DNA of 64,000 bases from an uncultured Alistipes sp. (GTDB lineage Bacteria > Bacteroidota > Bacteroidia > Bacteroidales > Rikenellaceae): assembly GCA_900541585.1 (NCBI GenBank), contig UQKD01000016.1:19391-83390 (forward strand), given 5' to 3'. The translations under genes were made by a program, and so were the position numbers. Shown piece after piece: positions 25,378 through 33,500 of the stretch. The number at the start of each line of letters is the position of its first letter. The stretch's first letter is position 1. Under the pieces are notes generated by a model, which saw only the letters and a program-made list of their open reading frames with translations, did no database searches and had not been told where the DNA came from.

Positions 25378-26028
25378 ATGCCCAATGAAAACAGCAACGA
25401 AGTGTCTTTAAAGGAGTTGAGAGAAGGATTCTACAGATGCCGGCGGTTCGAAGTCACGAACCTGTGGCGGAGGTCGTTCCTTCTTTCCATTTTTCTGGTC
25501 TTTTGTTTCACCGTTTACGGAGTGCTGGCGTCCGAAATCCTGACCGCCGGACCCGGAGCGTCCAACCTCCTGGCGCTGAACGAAGCCGCCTGCGCGGTGG
25601 CGCTGCTCGGAACGTCATTCGCCCTGATCTGGATCATGATGGCCAAGGGGTCGAAAGCCTGGTACGAGGTCTACGAACGCTACATATTCGAGATCGAACG
25701 GGAGGAAGCCGAAGGACTGAAAATTCCGGAGCGCTATCGGCTGGGAGCCTTGTGCCGCCCCTGGGAGATGAACGGCAACCTCCTTTCGAAGAAGGCGGGC
25801 CGCTACTCCCCTTCGCGGCTCAACATTACGATCGGGTCGGTGATGCTGACGGCCTGGCTGGCCGCCGGACTCGTTCACTACATCGCCGGCGTCGCCCTTT
25901 ACGCCGAAGGCCCTGCCGTCTGCTGGCAGCCGCCGATCCTCGCGCTCATCCCCGCCTCGTTCCTCGCCGTCCTCGTCACGGCGGCTCGCAACATGTGGGG
26001 CCGGAGCCGGTCGCTGGTGAAGCCCTGA
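25378..26028 (+). CDS. Inner-membrane protein, possibly RipA-like family
   Basis: 216 residues with four predicted helices: FLLSIFLVFCFTVYGVLA, ACAVALLGTSFALIWIMM, ITIGSVMLTAWLAAGLVHYI and ILALIPASFLAVLVTAA. The cytosolic segment after helix two reads MAKGSKAWYEVYERYIFEIE, a strongly conserved-looking motif that I associate with small oligomeric membrane proteins of the RipA type; this family assignment is from memory and uncertain. It begins 48 bp after the branching enzyme stop on the same strand and may be read through from it. A terminator follows. Confidence 0.6.
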   Translation: MPNENSNEVSLKELREGFYRCRRFEVTNLWRRSFLLSIFLVFCFTVYGVLASEILTAGPGASNLLALNEAACAVALLGTSFALIWIMMAKGSKAWYEVYERYIFEIEREEAEGLKIPERYRLGALCRPWEMNGNLLSKKAGRYSPSRLNITIGSVMLTAWLAAGLVHYIAGVALYAEGPAVCWQPPILALIPASFLAVLVTAARNMWGRSRSLVKP

Positions 26029-26049
26029 AGCCGGATTCCCGGAAACGAC

Positions 26050-26078
26050 AAAAGCGGACCCTGCGACAGGTCCGCTTT
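26050..26078. terminator. Bidirectional intrinsic terminator
   Basis: Stem AAAAGCGGACCTG with CAGGTCCGCTTTT and a 3-nt loop, followed by more T; it separates convergent genes at 26028 and 26099. Confidence 0.8.
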
Positions 26079-26098
26079 TTTTCGGCCGTCCCGGCGGC

Positions 26099-26608
26099 TT
26101 ACTTCGCCAGTTCGCTCGCCATGGCGAGCGCCTTTTCGTAGTCGGGTTCGTGGGTGACCTCGGGCACGTACTCCACGTAGCGCACCACGTCGTCGCGGTC
26201 CACAACCACCACGCCGCGGGCCAGCAGGCGCAGGGAGTCGATCACGAAGCCGTACTTCATGCCGAAATCCAGCTCCTTGTAATCCGAGAAGACATGCACG
26301 CGGTCGATACCCTCGGCGGCGCAGAAGCGTTTCTGCGCGAAGGGCAGGTCGACCGACAGCGACACGACGACCACGTTGTCGCCCAGCTTCGACGCCTCGC
26401 GGTTGAAGCGGATGTTCTGCAACGAGCAGACCGGGGTGTCGACCGACGGAAAGACGCTGTAAATGCGCACCTTGCCGTGGAAAACGTCCGACGAAACGGG
26501 TTGCAGCCCCGCATCGGTGACCGTAAATACGGGAGCGATCTCCCCCACTTTGCAGCGATTGCCGACAAGCGTCACGGGCTTGCCGCCGAAAGTTACCTTG
26601 TGATCCAT
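26099..26608 (-). CDS. tpx: Thiol peroxidase (Tpx, peroxiredoxin)
   Basis: 169 residues from the ATG at 26606-26608; the longer frame upstream is not protein-like. The Tpx signature FPSVDTPVCSLQNIRFN carries the peroxidatic Cys with the preceding Thr, and the resolving Cys is in KRFCAAEGI about 35 residues later, as in atypical two-Cys Tpx. The N-terminus VTFGGKPVTLVGNRCKVGE is also typical. It reduces hydrogen and lipid peroxides using thioredoxin. An additional Cys (Cys19 of NRCKVGE) is unusual but has no assigned role. Likely monocistronic. Confidence 0.92.
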   Translation of the reverse strand: MDHKVTFGGKPVTLVGNRCKVGEIAPVFTVTDAGLQPVSSDVFHGKVRIYSVFPSVDTPVCSLQNIRFNREASKLGDNVVVVSLSVDLPFAQKRFCAAEGIDRVHVFSDYKELDFGMKYGFVIDSLRLLARGVVVVDRDDVVRYVEYVPEVTHEPDYEKALAMASELAK

Positions 26609-26714
26609 AATTCGACAGTTTTTATAATCAGGTGGTTCTACGCAATTCCGATGCCACCCGGCCGCGAGCCGGATTTTCGGGACAGGGCGCTGCACGGCGT
26701 CCATCCGCAGCCGG

Positions 26715-28025
26715 TCATCGGCCGGCTTTAATTCGCGCGACGGCCGCCGCAACCCCGGCATAGAGCGCCGGCAGGTCGACGCCCGCCACGCAGCGGTTCT
26801 CGACGACGATCCGTCCGTCCACGACCACCGTATCGACGTCCGAGGCCTTGCCGCAGTAGACCAGATTCGACACCACGTCGTTGACGGGCTGCAAATGGGG
26901 TTTCTGAAGGTCCACGACGATCAGATCGGCCAGCGCGCCCTCGCGGACGACGCCCAGCTCGCCTTCGGCATAACCCATCGCCCGCGCGCCGTTCACCGTC
27001 GCCAGCCGCAGCGCCTCCCAGGCCGGAAGGGCCACGGGATCGCCCGTCGCGGATTTTTGCAGGAAGGCCGCCGTGCGCACCTCCTCGAACATGTCGAGGT
27101 CATTGTTCGAGCAGGTTCCGTCCGTGCCGACCGTCACCAGCGCACCCGCGGCGCGCATCCGCTCGACGGGCGCCACGCCGCTCGATATTTTCATGTTGCT
27201 CTGCGGATTGTGCGACACGGCGACGCCCCGCGCGGCGAGGGTCGCGATGTCGCTGTCGGTCACGTGGATGCAGTGCGCGCCGATGGTCTTCGGGCCCAGC
27301 AGACCCAACCCGTCGAGGTGTTCGACCGAGGTTTTCCCGTACTTTTCGCGCACGATGCGCACCTCGTCCTGCGTCTCCGAGATATGGGTCATCAGGTGCA
27401 GGCCGTATTTGTCCGCCAGCCGCTTGCCGCGCAGGAGGTTTTCGGGCGACACGGTATAGGGCGAATGGGGCGCCAGAGCGATCCGCACCCGGTCGCACCC
27501 GGCGGCCAGCCGCACGGCCTCCTCCGCCTGGGGCATCACCTCGTCGACGTTCGAATCGAAGTAGTTGCAGCCCAGCATGGCGCGGATGCCCAGCCGCCGT
27601 ACGGTCTCCACGCAGCGGTTTTCGAAATAGTACATGTCGACGAACGACGTCACGCCGCCCAGCAGCATCTCGACCACGCCGAGCGTCATGCCCAGCACCA
27701 CGTCGTCCGCACTCTGGCGCGCCTCGAAGGGCCAGATATAGTCGTGGAGCCACTCCATCAGGGCGATGTCGTCGGCAAGGCTGCGTTGCAGGGTCATGGC
27801 CGCATGGCAGTGGGTGTTCACCAGCCCCGGCATCACGAGTCTGCCCCGGCAGTCGATCTCCCGGAGTCCGGGATGCGCCGCGCGGAACTCCGCGGCGGCT
27901 GTTTCCGCCTCCGTGACCAGCGCGATGCGGTTGCCGTCGACGCCCACCCAGCCCGCAAAGGTGCGGGGGGCGTTCCCGGCGGCCGTCATCGGCAGCACCG
28001 TCGCGTTCGAAAAAAGAATTGCCAT
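26715..28025 (-). CDS. Amidohydrolase, MtaD-type (methylthioadenosine / S-adenosylhomocysteine deaminase family)
   Basis: 436 residues. The metal-binding motif NTHCHAAMTLQR, the later His in MTHISETQDEV, the His in GAHCIHVTDSD, SHNPQSNMKISSG and the catalytic Asp in VGTDGTCSNNDLDMFEE place it in the cytosolic amidohydrolase branch that deaminates adenosine-based thioethers or related purines. It is the last gene of a minus-strand block behind tonB and a DUF1573 gene, 14 bp after the latter. The link between this enzyme and the TonB machinery is not evident; co-transcription may be incidental. The exact substrate is not determined. Confidence 0.85.
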   Translation of the reverse strand: MAILFSNATVLPMTAAGNAPRTFAGWVGVDGNRIALVTEAETAAAEFRAAHPGLREIDCRGRLVMPGLVNTHCHAAMTLQRSLADDIALMEWLHDYIWPFEARQSADDVVLGMTLGVVEMLLGGVTSFVDMYYFENRCVETVRRLGIRAMLGCNYFDSNVDEVMPQAEEAVRLAAGCDRVRIALAPHSPYTVSPENLLRGKRLADKYGLHLMTHISETQDEVRIVREKYGKTSVEHLDGLGLLGPKTIGAHCIHVTDSDIATLAARGVAVSHNPQSNMKISSGVAPVERMRAAGALVTVGTDGTCSNNDLDMFEEVRTAAFLQKSATGDPVALPAWEALRLATVNGARAMGYAEGELGVVREGALADLIVVDLQKPHLQPVNDVVSNLVYCGKASDVDTVVVDGRIVVENRCVAGVDLPALYAGVAAAVARIKAGR

Positions 28026-28039
28026 AAATATAATGGTAT

Positions 28040-28480
28040 TTATTTATACTTCACTTTCACCCTTTCGGTCTTGATCTTTCCGCGGGGCTGACCCTCGATC
28101 GAGTTGCCCTGCACGGTGATCACGTCGCGGCCGTCCACCGAATTGGAGTAGACCTGAATCACCTTGTTGAAGGCTCCCGGCTCGCTCTTATGGGGTTCGT
28201 AGGTGATGCGGATCACCCCCGAATCGGCCGGCTCCACGGGGCGCTTCGAGAACGACGCCTTGAGGCACGAACACGAAGTGATGACGCGCACCAGCACCAG
28301 CGGGGCCGTGCCGTCGTTGACGAACCGGAATTCGCGGACCAGGTCGCCGCCCTTGCGGGGCACGTCGCCGAAGTCGTAGGTCGCGTTCTCCAGCTTCAGG
28401 TGCGCCCCCCTGGCGGGCTTCCCGGCATCGGCAGCCGTAAAACACAGGCAGCCGAGGATTGTCAGCAGTAGTATTTTCAT
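28040..28480 (-). CDS. DUF1573 domain exported protein
   Basis: 146 residues with a Sec signal peptide (MKILLLTILGCLCFTAADA). The body is one immunoglobulin-like DUF1573 domain: ATYDFGDVPRKGGDLVREF, then VRVITSCSCLKASFSKRPVE with the characteristic Cys-Ser-Cys, and VIRITYEP. The family is abundant in Bacteroidota and Planctomycetes and periplasmic; its biochemical role is not established. It lies 10 bp after tonB and 14 bp before the amidohydrolase gene. Confidence 0.85.
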   Translation of the reverse strand: MKILLLTILGCLCFTAADAGKPARGAHLKLENATYDFGDVPRKGGDLVREFRFVNDGTAPLVLVRVITSCSCLKASFSKRPVEPADSGVIRITYEPHKSEPGAFNKVIQVYSNSVDGRDVITVQGNSIEGQPRGKIKTERVKVKYK

Positions 28481-28490
28481 CGTTCAAATT

Positions 28491-29180
28491 CTATTCCATG
28501 CGGAAAATATAGGTGATCGTGCCGCCCTGCACCGCGGCGCGGCTCTCGGTGAATCGCGCCTTGCGGGCCGCGGCTTTCGCCGCCTCGATCAGCTCAGCGG
28601 CGTCCGTCGTCGAGCCTTTGGGTTCGAACGAAGCCCCCGTAACCTTGCCCGAGGCGTCGACCGTCACGCGGATCACGACCTTGCCGCCCTTTTCGCCGGG
28701 ATACGACGGCTTGGGCAGGTCGCCCACCAGCCCGCGTCCTTTCAGCCCCTGGTCCAACTGGTCCAGTCCGTCGGGATTCAGTCCCGGACCCGTGCCGCTC
28801 GCCTTGTCCTCGCCCTCCGGAGCGCGGGGATTGCCCGCATTGTCGGGTTCGTCCGCGCCGCCCTTGTTCATCTTGAACAGCGCCTTGGGGTTGGGCGTCT
28901 GCGTCACAGGATCCTTGCCCGCAACCTGCGCCGTCTGCTCCACGGGGGCTACAACGTCGTGCACACGCGGCTCGTTGGCCACCTTCACGGGCCGTTTCGG
29001 CGGCTCGGGCACGGGCGGCTCGGTGAAGTCGACGAGAATCGTATCGCCGGGTTTCTCCACCACCCGCGAAACGTCGAACGACACCAGCGCGAACGAGCCG
29101 ACCAGCAGCACACAGTAGACTGTCGCCGCGATCATCGCCCACCGTCGGGGATTTTTACTATCGGGATCGTAATAATACAT
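28491..29180 (-). CDS. TonB-family energy transducer
   Basis: 229 residues from the ATG at 29178-29180 (MYYYDPDSKNPRRWAMI). One membrane helix (about 15-37), a proline-rich spacer (TEPPVPEPPKRPVKV), an acidic/glycine linker, and a C-terminal TonB-like domain (PSYPGEKGGKVVIRVTVDAS to GGTITYIFRME). It couples the ExbB-ExbD proton motor to outer-membrane TonB-dependent receptors. It is read in the same direction as exbB and exbD, but 146 bp separate it from exbD and this gap holds a structured repeat element. Confidence 0.85.
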   Translation of the reverse strand: MYYYDPDSKNPRRWAMIAATVYCVLLVGSFALVSFDVSRVVEKPGDTILVDFTEPPVPEPPKRPVKVANEPRVHDVVAPVEQTAQVAGKDPVTQTPNPKALFKMNKGGADEPDNAGNPRAPEGEDKASGTGPGLNPDGLDQLDQGLKGRGLVGDLPKPSYPGEKGGKVVIRVTVDASGKVTGASFEPKGSTTDAAELIEAAKAAARKARFTESRAAVQGGTITYIFRME

Positions 29181-29220
29181 AAGCGTAATTTCACCAACAT
29201 TCGGAAACGTCCTTTGCCGC

Positions 29221-29308
29221 AAAGCGGCACCAAGTCCCCTCCGAGGAGGGGATTTAGGGGTGGGTCAGACTTGCAAACGACGCCGAAGGCGGCGACAGCA
29301 GCGGTCGG
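29221..29308 (+). repeat. Structured intergenic repeat element, copy 1 (between exbD and tonB)
   Basis: It contains the hairpin CCCCTCC GAGG-AGGGG and a second hairpin GACGCCGAAGGCGGCG. The order CTCC-hairpin, GGGGTGGGTC, ACTTGCAAACG, GCC-hairpin matches the reverse complement of 30468-30560. Confidence 0.65.
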
Positions 29309-29326
29309 AACCCCGCATACCTCCCG

Positions 29327-29731
29327 TTATCTCGGATTTGTCGCTAATATTAATTTGTAGTTATTGTCCTTGGCGATGTTCATGACCTTCACCACCTCGT
29401 CCACCGCAACCGTCTTGTCGCAGTGAAGCGACACCGTGGCGTCCTTCTGACCGTCGAGACGCGCCTTCAGCGCCCGCTCCACACCCTCGATGCCCTGCAC
29501 CTTCTGCAACTCCACGTAGTAGTTGTACGTCGGACCGCTCTGCTGGATCGACACCGTGGTCATCGCCTTGTCCTTCAACTGGTTCGAACTCTTCGGGAGC
29601 ATCAGTTTCAGGGCATTGGGATTGATCAGCGTGGTGGCGATCAGCAGGAACAGCAGCAGCAGGAACATCAGGTCGGTCATCGACGAGGCCGAGAACGATT
29701 TATCGACTTTCGATCCGTGTTTGATTGCCAT
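29327..29731 (-). CDS. exbD: ExbD/TolR-family biopolymer transport protein
   Basis: 134 residues: a short cytosolic start (KHGSKVDKSFSASSM), one membrane helix TDLMFLLLLFLLIATTLI with the proton-carrying Asp near its start, and a periplasmic domain ending in DNNYKLILATNP. ExbD forms the rotor-like core inside the ExbB pentamer and transmits proton-motive force to TonB. It starts 6 bp after exbB. Bacteroidota operons often carry two exbD genes; only one is present here. Confidence 0.9.
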   Translation of the reverse strand: MAIKHGSKVDKSFSASSMTDLMFLLLLFLLIATTLINPNALKLMLPKSSNQLKDKAMTTVSIQQSGPTYNYYVELQKVQGIEGVERALKARLDGQKDATVSLHCDKTVAVDEVVKVMNIAKDNNYKLILATNPR

Positions 29732-29737
29732 AATGCG

Positions 29738-30412
29738 TTATTTTTGAACGGGTTGATTCAGAATATCCATAAACGCGATCGAGTTGGCCTCCATCTGGAA
29801 CACCAGCTTCTCGATGCGCGCCACAAGGTAGTTGTATCCGAAGTAGGCCGGGATGCCGACGATAAGACCCATCACGGTGGTCACCATCGCCACGTACATA
29901 CCGCTCGACAGCAGCCCCAGGTCGACCGTGCCGCCCGCGGCGGACATGTCCATGAAGGTCTGCACCATGCCGAGCACCGTACCGAGGAAACCGATCATCG
30001 GCGCGCCGCCGGCGATCGTGGCCAGGAACGGAAGGCCGTTTTCGAGTTTCGAGACCTCGAGGTTGGCGACGTTCTCGATGGCGGTCTGCACGTCGCTCAT
30101 CGGACGCCCGATGCGCTCGATACCCTTCTCGATCATGCGTGCGATAGGCGTGTCGGTCTTCTTGCAGAGGTTCACGGCCGTCGAGATCTTGCCGTCGGAG
30201 ATGTAGTCGCGGATGCGGTTCATGAAGTTCATGTCCAGCACCGAAGCCTTGCGGATGGCCATGAAACGCTCCACGAAGATAAAGATCGTCACGCCTCCCA
30301 GCGCCAGCAGCGGCCACATCAGCCAGCCGCCTTTGGTAAACAGGGTCCACAAGCCCATACGGGTCTCCTCACTTACGGCCACCGCCTCGGCGGCCTGCAA
30401 AAATGTTGTCAT
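29738..30412 (-). CDS. exbB: ExbB/TolQ/MotA-family proton channel
   Basis: 224 residues with three membrane helices: GGWLMWPLLALGGVTIFIFV, PFLATIAGGAPMIGFLGTVLG and MYVAMVTTVMGLIVGIPAYF. The second and third hold the conserved small-residue and Thr/Gly pattern (GAPMIGFLGTV, TTVMGLIVGIPA) of ExbB/TolQ proton channels. It is the first gene of the exbB-exbD-tonB set. No promoter box is clear; the upstream region carries repeat copy 2. Confidence 0.92.
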   Translation of the reverse strand: MTTFLQAAEAVAVSEETRMGLWTLFTKGGWLMWPLLALGGVTIFIFVERFMAIRKASVLDMNFMNRIRDYISDGKISTAVNLCKKTDTPIARMIEKGIERIGRPMSDVQTAIENVANLEVSKLENGLPFLATIAGGAPMIGFLGTVLGMVQTFMDMSAAGGTVDLGLLSSGMYVAMVTTVMGLIVGIPAYFGYNYLVARIEKLVFQMEANSIAFMDILNQPVQK

Positions 30413-30467
30413 AATGGTTTACAATATTTAAGTATACAAGTTTTCTATTCCTTATCTCGTTTTCGAA

Positions 30468-30560
30468 CGCTGTCATCGCCGCCTTTGGCGGCGTTTACAA
30501 ATCCGACCCCGCCCCGGCCCTCCCCCAGGGAGGGAGATGGCGTACGCTTCGCCCGGTCGG
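30468..30560 (-). repeat. Structured intergenic repeat element, copy 2 (inverted relative to copy 1)
   Basis: Read on the minus strand it runs AAGCGTACGCCATCTCCCTC, a CCTCCC/GGGAGG hairpin, GGGGCGGGGTC, TTTGTAAACG and a GCCGCC/GGCGGC hairpin. The first 20 bases recur in copy 3 (45788-45807), the second part in copy 1. Confidence 0.65.
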
Positions 30561-30597
30561 TATAAGATTGTATATGATCACATTATGAATTATGAAT

Positions 30598-33500
30598 TTA
30601 TTCGTCCTCTTCATCCTTAACGTATCCGAACGGCGAAAGCGTATCCGCCGGTTCGCGCAGGCGTTTCTTTTCCGCCTCCTCGGCCGCCTTTTCGGCCGCG
30701 CGGGCCGTACGGCGGGCGATGCGCCGCGCCTTGCGCTTCTTGTTCGTAAAACGCTCTTTGATCCGCTGCCGCAGGTCGCGCAGGTTGTTGAAATCCTCCT
30801 TGAAATAGACGCCGATGCCGGTCTCCTGCAAACCCTGGTTCTCGTCGAAGCGGTCGATGGTCTGCGTGAAGGCTTTCAGTTTGAGCGTCCCGGCCCGGTC
30901 GATCAGGTAGGTGATGTAGGCCTCGCCCATGAAGTTGGACATCGAACTGTTCACGGCCTGCTTGTTGTCGATCAGGTAGTTGCCCTCGACCTCGACGAAC
31001 AGCCGGTTGTTGATCAGGCTCTTCGACAGTCCGAAATCGACCTCGTCGCTCGTCAGTTCCGACTTGGGCCGGTAACGGATCACCACGTTGTAGTCGGACG
31101 ACGAAAGCCAGTTGCTGACCATGTTCGACACGAACTCCAGTCCCGTGGCCGCCGACACCGAGCTGCCGATGTTCGACGAGGCCTGCGACGAGTTCTCGGA
31201 CATGAAGCTGTTGAACAGCAGCAGGTAGAGAAACTGCGTGTCGACCGTTTCGGGGGTCGAGAGGGCGTTGGCAATCAGGCTCTGCGTCTCGGGGTCGGAG
31301 CCGGGCACCCGCACGTCGAAGGTGATCGTGGGGTTCGAAAGCCGCTCGCCGAGGTGGATGACGCACTCCACGGGGACCGAACGGTCGCCCCCGAGGTCGG
31401 CCGTTCCTTGCAGGAGGGGTTGCAGCGACGCCTTGACCTTGTACACGGCGTCGATGTCGAGCATCGCGTTCATCGGCGACCCGGTCCACTGGATCGACGA
31501 GCCGCTCTCGATGGTGAAGCGTTTGTTGATGATCTGCTGGAGCGACAGCATGAAACTGCCCTCGGCGATCGTATAGTCGCCGTAGATCTCGAAAATATTG
31601 GCCTTGGGGTTGATCTGGAGGTTCAGCGCCCCCTCGCCGCGCCCCTTCACCGTGTTGCCCGCCACTTCGAGTTCGACCTCGGCGTCGGGCCGCACGTCGA
31701 GCGCGAGGGTGATCTTCATCTGACTCCCGGCCTCGGATTTCTGACGGTGCTTGCGCTCGAAGGAGAGTTTCTTGCGCGCCACGTCGTCGAGCGTATCGGC
31801 CTGCTCGGGCTGCTCGAAGACCACGAAATCGGCGTTCGAAATATTCGACTTGCTCGACAGCGGCATCACGAACGAGGAGTTGCCGTCGGTCGACGCCGTG
31901 ATGTCCATGTTCACCGCCCCCTTGTCGCCCGAAATGCGGGCCGCGCCCGTGGCGTAGACCCTGCCGTAGAACGCGTCGTTGTCGTCGGAGCCGGTGTCGA
32001 GCACCAGCATCTGCTGCGGGGCCACGCGCACGTCGTAGGAGATATTCGAAAGGTGCTGGAGGCTCATGTCGAAATCGAACCGTCCACGGTTGCCCCGGGG
32101 ATCGAAAATCGGGACGTTCGAAGCCCTGAACCGGTTGTTCTTCACGTTCAGTACGGCCTCGGGCATCGAGTAGGTCACCTGCGTGAAATCGACCGTGGTT
32201 TTCAGTCCCGCGACGCGGATTTCGCCTTCGAGTTCGGCTTTGCGGCCCTGGCCTTGCAGCGTGAGATCGGCCGAGGCCACGCCCTCGGTCGAGGAGACGA
32301 CGCCCGCGAGAATCGGGTCCAGCAGCGCCATGTCGAGACTGTCGACATCCAGCCGGGCGAAATAGCGGTTGCGGTCGGGGGCGTAGAAACCGCGGATAAG
32401 CGTGTCGCGTCTGACGCGGTCGGCGACCGTCACCCCGGCGCGGCTGCGGGCGAAATCCCAGCGCGAGGTGAGACGCATCGGCGGCGCGGGAATGTCGTTG
32501 ACCTCCACGCTGTCGAGCAGGATGTCGGCCGTGACCTCGCCGCCGCGCAACACCGACTTCATCGCCGCCGAACCGTTCGTGCGGCCCTCGATGTAGTAGC
32601 CCATGCGCTCGGCGACCTGCGCGAAGGGCGCCAGGTCGAAATTGCGCAGCGAGAGCGTCACCGAATCCTCGCGGCTGCGCGAGGCGACGCCGTCGAGCAG
32701 CAGCTCCTGCTCGCGGTTCATCACGAAAAACTTGTCGATCACGACCTGCGCGGTGTCCAGCAGGATTTTGTGGGCGTAGATCTGCCAGGTCTTGCTGCCG
32801 CGGGTGATGTGCGAGGGGAGGATCTGCAGGTCGACGACGCGGCCGTTGGGTCCGTGCTCGTCGGCCACCGCGGCGCGGAAGCCCACGAGGCCCGAGACGC
32901 GTCGCAGGGTGTCGTCGAAACCCGCCGAGAGCTGCACGCGGTTCTGCCTCGCACCGCCCGTCAGCGAGAGGCGCGGGAGATGCAGCACCCCGGCATAGAG
33001 ATCCTCGGCCGAGGCGTAGACCGCCAGCGAGTCGCCGCGGTTCGAGGCGTTGACCGAGAGGCGCGTGGCGAGCATGCGCCGGCGCTCGATGTATTCCGAT
33101 GTGGCCTTGAGCGACAACTGGTCGCTGGCCGGATTGAACAACAGTTGCAGCGACGATCCGTCGGCGATCTGAAGTCCCGTCGACACGGCGTCGGCCACGG
33201 GGTTGAAGTTGCGGATGTTGACCGACAGCAGCGAGAAGTCGTTGGCCACGGCGGCCTTGCGCTCCGAAGGCGTCTCCTCCCACTTTTCGCGGCTCAGCAT
33301 CGGCAGGTATTTCCACGCGCTCCGGCGCAGGTACTCGAAGACGGTGCGGTAGCTGGTTTTCGACCGGAACGTGACGTCGGCGAAGTCCGAGCGCAGTTCC
33401 ACGAACTTGCTCCGCTCGGAGTTCTCGCCCGTGACGGTCATGCTGGCGGCCGCGATCTCCTTGTCGTTGTAGCGGTAGCGGGCGTCGGTCACCTGGATGC

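Noticed and set aside
29181..29222. Longer start for TonB
   Set aside because: The extra residues come from the repeat element; the ATG at 29180 fits the usual N-terminus before the membrane helix.
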